Shown: positions 18,342-27,160 of the stretch, one piece after another | Numbering within the stretch: position 1 is the stretch's first letter | Layout: every line of letters begins with the position of its first letter | NCBI GenBank assembly: GCA_900074745.1 | Contig: LT598466.1 | Coordinates: 868,001-932,000 of the forward strand | Direction of reading: 5' to 3' | Length of the DNA stretch: 64,000 bases | From: Lachancea mirantina | Lineage: Eukaryota; Ascomycota; Saccharomycetes; Saccharomycetales; Saccharomycetaceae | Translations under genes and position numbers: made by a program | The notes under the pieces: generated by a model | The model's input: only the letters and a program-made list of their open reading frames with translations | Databases searched by the model: none | What the model was told of the DNA's origin: nothing

Positions 18342-20495
18342 ATGGGATACCTAGACGATAGCCCTGTGCAAGAAGATGTGGGTGGAAAACGCAATAGCAT
18401 TTTAGAGCAAGAAAACTGGACACCTAGAGCCCAAGTTCCTCACGTTAATGATTACACCAGTTTATCGACAACACAAATAAAACCCGCCGAAACACAAAAA
18501 GAAAGCCGAGAATTCGGATCGGAACCCGCATGGTTGAATGGAATGGTTAAACGGAATTGGAGCTCTCCCGAGAAATTGTCACCCTTAGGCACAGAAAGCG
18601 AACTCAAAAGGCCGAAAAAGCCTAAGCTCGAAAAACCTGAGAGTCCAAACCGCTTTTACTCTTCACCAGCCGTAATTGAAATGCTAGACCAGAATGAGAC
18701 TCATGAAAACAATGTCAGTAGACCCGACGCTGATTTGGATTTCGAGAAAGATTTGTCCGAGGCTCTGAGTAACGCTGTCAATGACGAAGACGATAACGTA
18801 CCGTTGAGCTTTACGAAACTTACGAAGGATCCCAAAACGCCAGATGCTGCGGATATTTCACACTTGGAGAATTTGACGCCAGTTGGGGCCGCGCAGTCCG
18901 TGTCAGGTTCGATCCAGGACGTGATACGGTGCTTGGAGAACAATTTCAACACTGAGTTGCAAAAAAGTCGAAACCGGGTCACTGAAATCAGTGCTGAATT
19001 GACACGGCTTCAGTCGCAACTTCGAGACCAATTATTTCTGTATTCGAAACTCACAGGAGAGATGGAGGCCCTACGAGCCGTCCACTCGGCCCAAGAACTT
19101 CAGTTTCGACACCAAAAGCATGAGATTGCGCGTCTAGATAAAGATAAAGCTTCATTTCAAGAAAGAGTAGCCAAGCTCAAAACTAGACTGTCAGAGGTCC
19201 GAAACGAGGTGAAAATGCTAAATCAAAACTCGCAGATTTTACAAGACAAGTTTCAGTCACAGGTGACAAGAAATGAGAGCTTACAAAGCGAGTTAGACGA
19301 CATTCAAAGGCGAAATCAAAAGTTGGGCAAATTGGTGCATAGCATGGAAAATACCAAGAACCAATTGGAAGATGATTTGCAAGAGCTGAAAGCTGAGAAT
19401 TCGGATTTGCGCGATGAAATCATTGTGCAGAAAACAACGATACAGGAGAAAGACTCTCAAATAGCCCAGCTAATTGAACGTGTAGATACAAAAGCAACTC
19501 GCGTACGAGAGCTAGAGCGCGAGCTTGAAAAGTCTCTGGAAAATAAGCAACAATCCACGCGCGAAACACAAGAACAACTGTCCCAAATAGTTGCAGAAAA
19601 CGCACAATTGTCGAAGGAGCTGCAAGCAAAAGATGGCATTGCCGCTGAACTTTCTGAAATGCAGATTAAATTTCAAGACTTGGAGCAAGAGTTGGCGACG
19701 TCAAAACAAGCTATTATCGCGATGACACACGAACGCGACGCTCTTTCTGAGCAAATTTCGCACATGCGACAAACTCGTGAAAACGTTGATGACCAGCTCG
19801 CTATCAGGGAAGCAGAGCTAGTCGAATTGAATGGGACCGTCCAAGATTTGCGAGGTGCCAACGCGGATCTCGAACAAACCATCGAACAAGGTGGTGCCAG
19901 CGTTTCTGAGTGGAGACAAAAATACGAGCAACAAAGTTCTGAGACCAAACGGCTGTCACTCGAGCTAGAAAGTCTCCAGTTTAGAGACAAAAACTCCGCA
20001 GCTGAGCATCTAGCCGACCTCGAAGATTTACATCTTCAAATGTCTTCGCTGCAGAAAACTCTCGAATCCAACTCAAGACAAATTTCGGAACTACTGGAGA
20101 AGAACACCTCTCTGGCCACCGAGGTGGATACCTTAAAAGTAACAAATTCTGAACTTCAAGAGAAACTTACACACTCGTCAAAAAGCGCTAGCGAGGACCC
20201 GGTTTTACAAGAAGAACTGCAAAATCTTCGCCAACAGCTCAACGTAAAGGACGCAGACACCAACAAACGTCTTCAGCTCCTCGCAGAGGATCTCTATATT
20301 CAATATTCTTCCAAGCACGAGCAGAAAGTCAAGATGCTCAAGAAGGGCTACGAAACTAAATACAAGGAAAAATTGACACAACTAGAAAGAGAAAATGTCG
20401 GGCTTAAGGACGAACTGTCGCAGCAACTTGCCACCTTAAAAGCAGAACGAAACGAGAAGCAAGAGCTTATCAAGGCTCTTCATGATAGTCATTAG
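18342..20495 (+). CDS. SLK19: SLK19, kinetochore and spindle midzone coiled-coil protein
   Basis: Associates with kinetochores and the anaphase spindle, acts in the FEAR network and is cleaved by separase in S. cerevisiae. Of 717 residues (yeast 821), the first about 180 are polar and low in structure. From about residue 190 to the end there is a nearly unbroken heptad-rich coiled coil. The C-terminal segment LQLLAEDLYIQYSSKHEQKVKMLKKGYE is the best conserved part of the family. No motor or globular domain is present. It sits between TOA1 and the BEM3/LIP5 pair, matching YOR195W. Confidence 0.88.
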   Translation: MGYLDDSPVQEDVGGKRNSILEQENWTPRAQVPHVNDYTSLSTTQIKPAETQKESREFGSEPAWLNGMVKRNWSSPEKLSPLGTESELKRPKKPKLEKPESPNRFYSSPAVIEMLDQNETHENNVSRPDADLDFEKDLSEALSNAVNDEDDNVPLSFTKLTKDPKTPDAADISHLENLTPVGAAQSVSGSIQDVIRCLENNFNTELQKSRNRVTEISAELTRLQSQLRDQLFLYSKLTGEMEALRAVHSAQELQFRHQKHEIARLDKDKASFQERVAKLKTRLSEVRNEVKMLNQNSQILQDKFQSQVTRNESLQSELDDIQRRNQKLGKLVHSMENTKNQLEDDLQELKAENSDLRDEIIVQKTTIQEKDSQIAQLIERVDTKATRVRELERELEKSLENKQQSTRETQEQLSQIVAENAQLSKELQAKDGIAAELSEMQIKFQDLEQELATSKQAIIAMTHERDALSEQISHMRQTRENVDDQLAIREAELVELNGTVQDLRGANADLEQTIEQGGASVSEWRQKYEQQSSETKRLSLELESLQFRDKNSAAEHLADLEDLHLQMSSLQKTLESNSRQISELLEKNTSLATEVDTLKVTNSELQEKLTHSSKSASEDPVLQEELQNLRQQLNVKDADTNKRLQLLAEDLYIQYSSKHEQKVKMLKKGYETKYKEKLTQLERENVGLKDELSQQLATLKAERNEKQELIKALHDSH

Positions 20496-20797
20496 TGTTA
20501 GTAGTGGTTAATACGTTTCACGTGATCTCCGGTGGAAGACGCGTTTTTGAAAATCACGAAACCTGGATATTCCTTCTATATCAAAACTTGGATGAAACCA
20601 ACGGCACAATTTTAAGCTTTGGAGCCTTTTTCAGGCACATAGACACTGCCTGTGGTCACATCTGAAATAACGCATTGGTCAAGTGTTTTTTCCGCGGTTC
20701 GAATTGAGTTCTTTATTGCGAATTTTAGTGTAAAAAGGTGACGACCGATCAGGGGATCTTAAAGAGCGAGAGCCAGAACCACACAAGGTAGTCTGAG
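20496..20797. other. Intergenic SLK19-BEM3
   Basis: 302 bp between two plus-strand genes, with a CACGTGAT (Cbf1-type) word at 20520. Otherwise unremarkable. Confidence 0.35.
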
Positions 20798-23700
20798 ATG
20801 GATTTCGAGAACCCGAGCAATCTTTCGTCGACGATGGAGCTTTTATCTCAGTATGATAATCATACGATGGAACGAGACAAAGCATTAGAAAGCTTCGAGA
20901 GAAAACAAGACGACGAAACCAAAAGAGCAACTTACGATGAGCTATACAGAGACAACGTGAAACTTCGACTTCAACTTCAGGAATATGAGACTGAACTTGC
21001 GAGTCTTAAACAAACGATTGAAGCTTTAAGAGCGAAAGAAAACGGTAGATCCGATTCCGTACAAGAATTGCATGTAAATGACGGGTTTGCACTACAGCAA
21101 CAACAGCAACAGCAACAGCCAGTATTACCTCCAAGATCGGCGGAAAGAAAGCGAAACGCTAAAAATTTAACACTTCCAGTAACGTCGGGCCATGCCCCCG
21201 GGCCCGTGCACAGAACGCCTATCGAAGCGACAACAATGGGTGCCCATCGCGACGTCAGTGCAATGAGTCTTCCCGCAAGACTGGAGAATTCTAGCACAAT
21301 TGAACGACAAGTAAGCAATCCAGATGAATTGAGCAACTTGAGAAGATCCAGCTCATCTTACTCCAACGTCGTTGCAGCGACGCCTGCCACTTCAGTTGCC
21401 TATATGAATTCCCGTATATCTCCCTCAAGCAGTAACAAGACCTCCAATCGTGAAACAGCCCTTGCCAGTGGCTCGAAACTTTCATCGCCGAGAAAAGCGA
21501 ATAGAATAACGGCTTTGATAAACGATCAGCTACACTCGCCCTTACGTCAGCCCTCGACGGATGAAGAGTTGAATACGGAAGATGAAGCAGCCAAAGTATA
21601 TCCAAAGAGTCCTCTACCATATATTCCTTCGACTTTTGAGACTGTTAAGATCTCACCAGCTTCAAAGCAAAACATCCATAGCTTTGCTGAATTGATGGAT
21701 GATAAATTCGGACAAAACCTCTCGCCATCCTTGGAGAGCAGAAAAGAATCACCCGAATTTGAACTTGAAGAACAGCAGGCGAGTTCAAAAATTTTAGGAT
21801 CCCCATTAGCCTTAAAAAAGCAAGCAATCGCTGGTCAAAGACCTTTTCATCCTAAAAAAGATGTATTAGATGTTATATCAACAGAAGTGGGTGTACAATC
21901 ACCCGCCCCTTCTCCGTCGAAGCTATCAACCACGCCCCTTGCATTGCCGCTATTGCAAGAACCCTTCTCGCCCAAATCCCCGAGAATTGACATAAGGCCG
22001 AAGCTGGACAAATCTCATAGCATGTCTACCACGCAGTCCCCGTCATCGAGAAATATCGCAGACACTCAAAGTGTAAAATCAGATGTTCCGCTGTTAGTTC
22101 AACCTGCAGAACTTAATACAGTATACGTTGAAGTTATCAGCACCTTATTCAACGATAATGATAAATTTGGTGCCGAAGAGCGGTGTATTTTATTGAGTGT
22201 GATAGATAGAAGCTCCAAAAAGGAGATGTTCAAATTCTCCAAACCCATCGAAAAGATATATGAGCTGGATGTTTATATCAAGTGCCATTTCGATGGCGTG
22301 ATACTTCCGCCTCTACCAGAGAAGCAATATTTTGGCACAATCTTACCTTCCAAAGTTGATCATAGACGAACTCAGTTAAACGACTATTTTGCAACTCTGT
22401 TTCACGTTGCTGAGATGCCTCCGCATATAAGTCTCAGATTGGCTAAGTTCATCAGTACGGACATGGTTATGAACTTCTTCTTAAGCGACTCTTTGAAAGA
22501 AGGATTTTTAATGATGCGAAAAAGTAAAGCCATTGGGAGTAGTGGTAATTGGCGGCTCCGTTATGCCGTGCTTGAATCTCTCGCGCTGCACCTGTATGAA
22601 AAAAATCAAGTAACGGATACTATCAGATTACCGCAATCTTCAATAGAGCTTCAAGCAAATTATCCTGATGATAGATATGGTACGAAAAACGGATTTATCG
22701 TAAGTGAACACAAGAAATCGGGCCTCTCCAGTTTTACAAAGTATTATCTCTGCTGTGAGAGTGCCAAGGATAGAGAAGCATGGATCGCATCATTAACCGA
22801 GCTTATGGATGTTGTCTCCACATCGAACGCATCCATCAATAGTAAATCGGAAGCGTCGAGCGTTACGGAACATTCAATGAGCAACGATGTCTCTTTTAAT
22901 AGCAACGCCAGCTATATTGGTCCCCCTGCGACATTACAACCGTCCATGTTATCGTCGCCCACTCAAAAGTCCGATCTTGGTAACGGAGAGGACGAGAAGG
23001 AAAATAAGAGAAGTCGAATTAGGAGTTTTTTCCCATTCAAAAAACTCAACATGGCACAAACGCCTACATTCGAATATGAAGGGCAGCAATTCGGGGAAGA
23101 ACTGCAAGAGGGTGAGATTTCCATTTCAAGTTCTCTGCAGTTAATGAACCTCGATAGAGAAGTCAAACCTGTGTTTGGTTCCGATCTGAAATCCTGTCTC
23201 TCGTTGAGTTCACACACATACCAAGGTCGCTACGAGATTCCAAGTGTTATCTATCGGTGCTTGGAGTACTTGTATTGCAATCATGGCATAGAGGAGGAGG
23301 GCATTTTCAGAATTAGTGGATCGAGTGCCTTAATCAAATCTTTGCAGGAGGAGTTCGATCGTGTTTATGACGTAAATTTATGCGACTACAACAATCGCGG
23401 AAACGACGGCGACTCTACAATGCAGGGATACGTGGATGTCAACACTGCCACAGGTTTACTCAAATTATTTTTGCGTAAACTGCCTAGTTCTCTTCTGGGA
23501 GACCGATTATTTGGTGAGTTCAGAAGAGCGGTAGAGAATTCTAATGATGAGGCTTACACTGCAATCTGTTTTCGCCAATTGGTTAACTCGGAACACATGC
23601 CCGTTGAAAACAGGTCAGTTTTGTTTGTCATCTTCGAGTTATTGGTCAAGATCAACAAAAGCAGCCATATCAACAAGATGAACCTCAGAAATTTATGCAT

Positions 23701-23839
23701 TGTATTCTCACCAACACTAGGGATTCCGGTAAATGTTCTTCAACCTTTCATTGTGGATTTCGACTGTATCTTTAAAGGGAGCGAACCGGCTGATGAAAGC
23801 CAAAGGGAAAAGTTGGATTTACATATACCCCAACTGTAA
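20798..23839 (+). CDS. BEM3: BEM3, Rho GTPase-activating protein for Cdc42
   Basis: Stimulates GTP hydrolysis by Cdc42 (and Rho1) at polarised growth sites. Over 1013 residues (yeast 1128) it shows a short N-terminal coiled coil (about 45-85), a run of nine glutamines (about residue 100) and a long serine/proline-rich region with many S-P sites. A PX-like domain follows (about 440-555, from VYVEVISTLFNDND). Next is a PH domain (about 565-675, ending EAWIASLTELM). The C-terminal RhoGAP domain (about 790-1010) has the arginine-finger context EEEGIFRISGSSALI and the motif LLKLFLRKLPSSLL. It matches YPL115C in order and orientation. Confidence 0.94.
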   Translation: MDFENPSNLSSTMELLSQYDNHTMERDKALESFERKQDDETKRATYDELYRDNVKLRLQLQEYETELASLKQTIEALRAKENGRSDSVQELHVNDGFALQQQQQQQQPVLPPRSAERKRNAKNLTLPVTSGHAPGPVHRTPIEATTMGAHRDVSAMSLPARLENSSTIERQVSNPDELSNLRRSSSSYSNVVAATPATSVAYMNSRISPSSSNKTSNRETALASGSKLSSPRKANRITALINDQLHSPLRQPSTDEELNTEDEAAKVYPKSPLPYIPSTFETVKISPASKQNIHSFAELMDDKFGQNLSPSLESRKESPEFELEEQQASSKILGSPLALKKQAIAGQRPFHPKKDVLDVISTEVGVQSPAPSPSKLSTTPLALPLLQEPFSPKSPRIDIRPKLDKSHSMSTTQSPSSRNIADTQSVKSDVPLLVQPAELNTVYVEVISTLFNDNDKFGAEERCILLSVIDRSSKKEMFKFSKPIEKIYELDVYIKCHFDGVILPPLPEKQYFGTILPSKVDHRRTQLNDYFATLFHVAEMPPHISLRLAKFISTDMVMNFFLSDSLKEGFLMMRKSKAIGSSGNWRLRYAVLESLALHLYEKNQVTDTIRLPQSSIELQANYPDDRYGTKNGFIVSEHKKSGLSSFTKYYLCCESAKDREAWIASLTELMDVVSTSNASINSKSEASSVTEHSMSNDVSFNSNASYIGPPATLQPSMLSSPTQKSDLGNGEDEKENKRSRIRSFFPFKKLNMAQTPTFEYEGQQFGEELQEGEISISSSLQLMNLDREVKPVFGSDLKSCLSLSSHTYQGRYEIPSVIYRCLEYLYCNHGIEEEGIFRISGSSALIKSLQEEFDRVYDVNLCDYNNRGNDGDSTMQGYVDVNTATGLLKLFLRKLPSSLLGDRLFGEFRRAVENSNDEAYTAICFRQLVNSEHMPVENRSVLFVIFELLVKINKSSHINKMNLRNLCIVFSPTLGIPVNVLQPFIVDFDCIFKGSEPADESQREKLDLHIPQL

Positions 23840-23943
23840 CACTATCTAATGAGAAATGACATCTGTTCTCGTTTTCAATTGTTTTAAAACGGATAAATAA
23901 GTGCACGATATATTAATTATAATTTCATTTGGAATTGCATTAG

Positions 23944-25071
23944 TCAACCCTTGTTCATGCTAAGACTAGAACGCTTTCTCAGAACATTTTCTATGAAAGC
24001 TTCACCGGCTTTGTAAGATGATCTTACTAGAGGCCCAGAGGCACAGTAGAGAAACCCCATTTCCAATGCTTTTTGTTTCCAAAATTCGAATTTCTCAGGT
24101 TGTATGTAGTCAACGACCTTCATGTGTCGTTTAGTAGGCCGCATGTATTGGCCAAACGTAACAACGTCGCATTGTACCTCACGTAAATCTTTCAACGTCG
24201 CCAGAACTTGTTCGTCGGTCTCTCCCAATCCCAGCATTAGCGAGGTCTTCGTCACTAACGTTGGTACAGTCTCCTTTGCATGTTTTAAAACACCCAAAGA
24301 TTGTTGGTATGTCGCTCTGCGATCTCTGACATGAGGAGTCAAGGCCTCGACGGTTTCCAAGTTGTGAGCATAAACGTCCAGACCACTTTGGGCCATAGTA
24401 CGCACCATGGCCAGATCGCCTCTAAAATCGCCCGACAGAGTTTCTACCAGAGTCTTGGGTGTTTTCTGCTTAATCCTACGCACCGTTTCGGCCAAATGTC
24501 CGACTCCACCGTCTGCAAGATCGTCCCTGTCGACCGTGGTTAGCACGACGTATCCAAGCCCCCATCTCGAAATCGCCTCTGCTGTATTTTCCGGTTCATG
24601 CGGATCAGGTTTCGCAGGGGTCCTGTTGGTCTTGACTGAACAAAACCGACATCCTCGCGTACACGTATCGCCCAGCAACATGATCGTCGCGGTAGCTTTC
24701 GATTTGTCCCCTCCGCCCCAACATTCACCGATATTCGGGCATTTGGCCTCTTCACACACAGTACTCAATTTCAGTTCCTTGACATCGGATTTTAACTTGT
24801 GGTAATTGGTTCCCTTGGGTATGGGCACTTTCAACCATTTGGGTAGTCTCTTCGCTTCTTGCGCGTTTTGTCGAGCCGCTTCCAGAGGGTCGATATTAAA
24901 TCCAGCCGCTTTACCGTTAATGAAATCCTCAAACGAGGGTCCACGGTTTATCGCATCCGTAAACGTTGTGGCTCGTCTTTGTCGGGATTTCGACGGTGTA
25001 ACCGGTTGTGCGCGAGTGCTCGAAATGAGCCGTTTCTGGTACCGGAAAAAGCGATTCTGGGATCTTAGCAT
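23944..25071 (-). CDS. LIP5: Lipoyl synthase, mitochondrial
   Basis: Radical-SAM enzyme that inserts two sulfur atoms into octanoyl groups on E2 and H proteins in the mitochondrial matrix. The 375-residue protein begins with a presequence rich in arginine and serine ([18 protein letters not shown]). It then has both iron-sulfur clusters of the family: the auxiliary cluster motif [12 protein letters not shown] and the radical-SAM motif CTRGCRFCS. The C-terminal serine-containing block [14 protein letters not shown] is present. The frame is open to 25095, but the first ATG (25069-25071) gives the natural presequence. Neighbours fit YOR196C. Confidence 0.96.
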   Translation of the reverse strand: MLRSQNRFFRYQKRLISSTRAQPVTPSKSRQRRATTFTDAINRGPSFEDFINGKAAGFNIDPLEAARQNAQEAKRLPKWLKVPIPKGTNYHKLKSDVKELKLSTVCEEAKCPNIGECWGGGDKSKATATIMLLGDTCTRGCRFCSVKTNRTPAKPDPHEPENTAEAISRWGLGYVVLTTVDRDDLADGGVGHLAETVRRIKQKTPKTLVETLSGDFRGDLAMVRTMAQSGLDVYAHNLETVEALTPHVRDRRATYQQSLGVLKHAKETVPTLVTKTSLMLGLGETDEQVLATLKDLREVQCDVVTFGQYMRPTKRHMKVVDYIQPEKFEFWKQKALEMGFLYCASGPLVRSSYKAGEAFIENVLRKRSSLSMNKG

Positions 25072-25480
25072 TCTGAATTTGATTTCAGCAATCAAAGGGG
25101 CAATTCACGTGCTTATGTCTATCAAATAAATGCCAAAAAGCCTGAGTTGAGTGTGTTAGGTAGTTGAGTTTCTGCAGTTTCTTAAGCTATAACCACATCC
25201 ACAGCGATGATCAGATTGACTCCGGGGTGAAGACTCGGGTTGTCACATCTGCCGTCTACTGTGATCGCCTCCGACATCGGAGTCAATATTCGTGAAAAGT
25301 TATTTTTGACTTTGCTTATTTAATCATGTAATTCGTTCGAAGTGCTAATTTGTGATTACATAATGGACTGTCGCTTTTGACGTCAACAGCCGTCTGCTAC
25401 GCTATTTCCACTTTTCAGATAGACTCCAACAATCTTTTAAACTATATCATGCTTCATATACGATTCATTACACTGAGCCA
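25072..25480. other. Intergenic LIP5 - 81-residue gene
   Basis: About 410 bp with the LIP5 promoter and the 3' end of the small gene. A TGATCAGATTGACTCCGG / CCGACATCGGAGTCAAT pair near 25206-25285 forms a partial inverted repeat. No gene is recognised. Confidence 0.35.
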
Positions 25481-25726
25481 TTACTCCTGTCTAGTGACCA
25501 CAACGTCTCTAAGTTCCTTGAAGTTGCCGTTTTCAACCACGGCGACCTTGTTCAAGTAGCGGTCATTCAAAGGTACTTCACCGTCTTTGACACCGTTAAA
25601 GCTGCACACACCGCCAAATTTGTTCAATGGCAAAATGTCAATAACTTTGTGTTGCCATGTAGAGACGATAATGGCCTTGTCACCGGCTTGGACAGCGTGA
25701 GATGTGTTACTGGCGGCCTTACCCAT
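25481..25726 (-). CDS. Unrecognised small cytosolic-type protein, 81 residues
   Basis: I do not recognise this protein. It has 81 residues, begins MGKAASNTSHAVQAGDKAI and contains STWQHKVIDILPLNKFGG. There is no signal peptide, membrane span or cysteine motif. Evidence that it is a real gene: the codons are strongly of the kind favoured in highly expressed yeast genes (GTC, GCC, GGT, TTG, AAG, AAC), the frame is free of stops, and a TATA box (TATATAAG, 25852-25859) lies about 125 bp upstream. It stands in an otherwise conserved block where S. cerevisiae has no gene, next to a metallothionein. Confidence 0.7.
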   Translation of the reverse strand: MGKAASNTSHAVQAGDKAIIVSTWQHKVIDILPLNKFGGVCSFNGVKDGEVPLNDRYLNKVAVVENGNFKELRDVVVTRQE

Positions 25727-26376
25727 TGTGTAGAAATTTGTTTGATTTTTTTTTCTTGGCTTTTCAGGTACTTCTTTCTGCTATTGAAAGATGTGCTTGA
25801 TTGATTTGCGAAGGAGGATACGAAATGAGAGACACGACGATATTCAAAGGTCTTATATACAATATTTGGAAGACTTTCGTAGTCGACACTGGTCCCGGCG
25901 GAGCAGCTCGCTAGGTTTGCGCCGCTGCAAACGTAACTGTATCAGTCGCAACCCTCATCAAAATTTTTTGCAGGCGCTAACGTAAGATAGAGAGGCCCAT
26001 GCACCGCAGGGTCTTGCAAAGGAAAACGTAATTGAAAGGTCTATGGAAGACGAAGAAATGGATTACGTGGAACACGGTGGAAATTGGTGGAACGCCAAAG
26101 AAAGCGTGACACAGTGAGAAACTTCAATGCGTCAACTAAGGCTGGCTACCTGTAACTTAGGTCACGTCACGTGGTCCTGGTAAGCTAAACAATGACGAAG
26201 CAGTACCAGAGATGTGAAGAGCGGGCCACATTGCATTCGATTATAGGATTGGCATAGGTAAGCTATATTTGAATTGACACCTTAACGAGCTACATAGGCA
26301 AACGAACTTTTCTGTTAAAAACCTTCATTAAACAACGTACATAGGCTTTTCAGAAGCTTTCAAAATCCGCGAAAAC
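25727..26376. other. Intergenic between the two small genes
   Basis: 650 bp holding the promoter of the 81-residue gene and the 3' region of the metallothionein. A CACGTGG word occurs at about 26168. No other feature is recognised. Confidence 0.35.
25852..25859 (-). promoter_or_regulatory. TATA box of the 81-residue gene
   Basis: TATATAAG on the minus strand, about 125 bp upstream of the ATG at 25726. Positioned for that gene; no other gene reads from here. Confidence 0.5.
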
Positions 26377-26574
26377 TCATTTGTTGCACTTGGAACACTT
26401 AGCAGAGCATCCGTCGGAACATTCCTTGGCATCACAGCCACAGCCCTTGGCCTTGCAACACGTGCAACCTTCCTTGCACCCGCTTGCGCAAGAAGCACCT
26501 TCTTCGCACACACACTTGGTGGCACAAGAAGCGCACTTGCCCTCGTTTCCGTAGTTCACTAGTTGACTGATCAT
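26377..26574 (-). CDS. CUP1-like copper metallothionein
   Basis: 65 residues with 15 cysteines (23 %), mostly as C-x-C, C-x2-C, C-x3-C and one C-C, and no aromatic residue apart from one Tyr near the start. The N-terminus MISQLVNYGNEGKCASC resembles yeast Cup1 (MFSELINFQNEG), which sets it apart from generic cysteine-rich peptides. Such proteins bind Cu(I) in the cytosol and protect against copper. On its strand a TATA box (TATAAAAG, 26667-26674) and two Ace1-type sites lie within 170 bp upstream. CUP1 in S. cerevisiae lies elsewhere (YHR053C/YHR055C), so this is not a positional counterpart. Cadmium or zinc binding cannot be excluded. Confidence 0.8.
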   Translation of the reverse strand: MISQLVNYGNEGKCASCATKCVCEEGASCASGCKEGCTCCKAKGCGCDAKECSDGCSAKCSKCNK

Positions 26575-27160
26575 TTCTTGGGGTTTTAGTTGAGTTTTCG
26601 GGATTAAGTTTTCCTCTGTAGGCCTTGAAAGACAAGTAGACCAGCGTAATAAGGTTCCTGAGTCTCCTTTTATACCTTTCCCACAGCGCAGGAACTAGGG
26701 GCGTCTGCCTGTGCCCGTGACAACCTGGCCTACCAGCAAAATTCACGCGACGAATAGGCGAAAAAAAAGAACTTTGGAACCAGAAAAAAAGTTCCGCGAG
26801 CTCCTAGCACCGCATGCCCCTGGATAAGCCACGGCTATGTGATGCCTGCTGAAGTCAGTAGCAACGACATGATCGATGGTTCGTTCAACGAAACAAAAGC
26901 CTTGTGCTAAGTGACCAATGAAAGCCATCTGCGTGGCTGATCAACGTAATTTATCCATTATAAAGTCCATGTAGACGTCGTTAACGCCTTATATTTCTCG
27001 TCAAGTAACGACGGACTCATGTTGATTAATTGCGGCCTTCCCATCGCCGATTGGTTTTTATAGCTGTTCCTTCATTGAACCTTGCTGGTCTTCGGGAGGT
27101 CTGGGTGAAAAAAGACACACTTCAAAGACAGCCTGATTAGAACCACAGCATGCTTGACGA
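26575..27160. other. Intergenic metallothionein-HOS3
   Basis: 586 bp containing the metallothionein promoter described separately and the HOS3 3' end. No other gene is recognised. Confidence 0.4.
26642..26741 (-). promoter_or_regulatory. Metallothionein promoter: TATA box and Ace1-type sites
   Basis: On the minus strand ATTACGCTG (26642-26650) and TTTTGCTG (26734-26741) both fit the copper-activator consensus HTHNNGCTG, the second being the more typical. TATAAAAG (26667-26674) is about 95 bp upstream of the ATG. The copper response is inferred from motif and gene. Confidence 0.55.
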
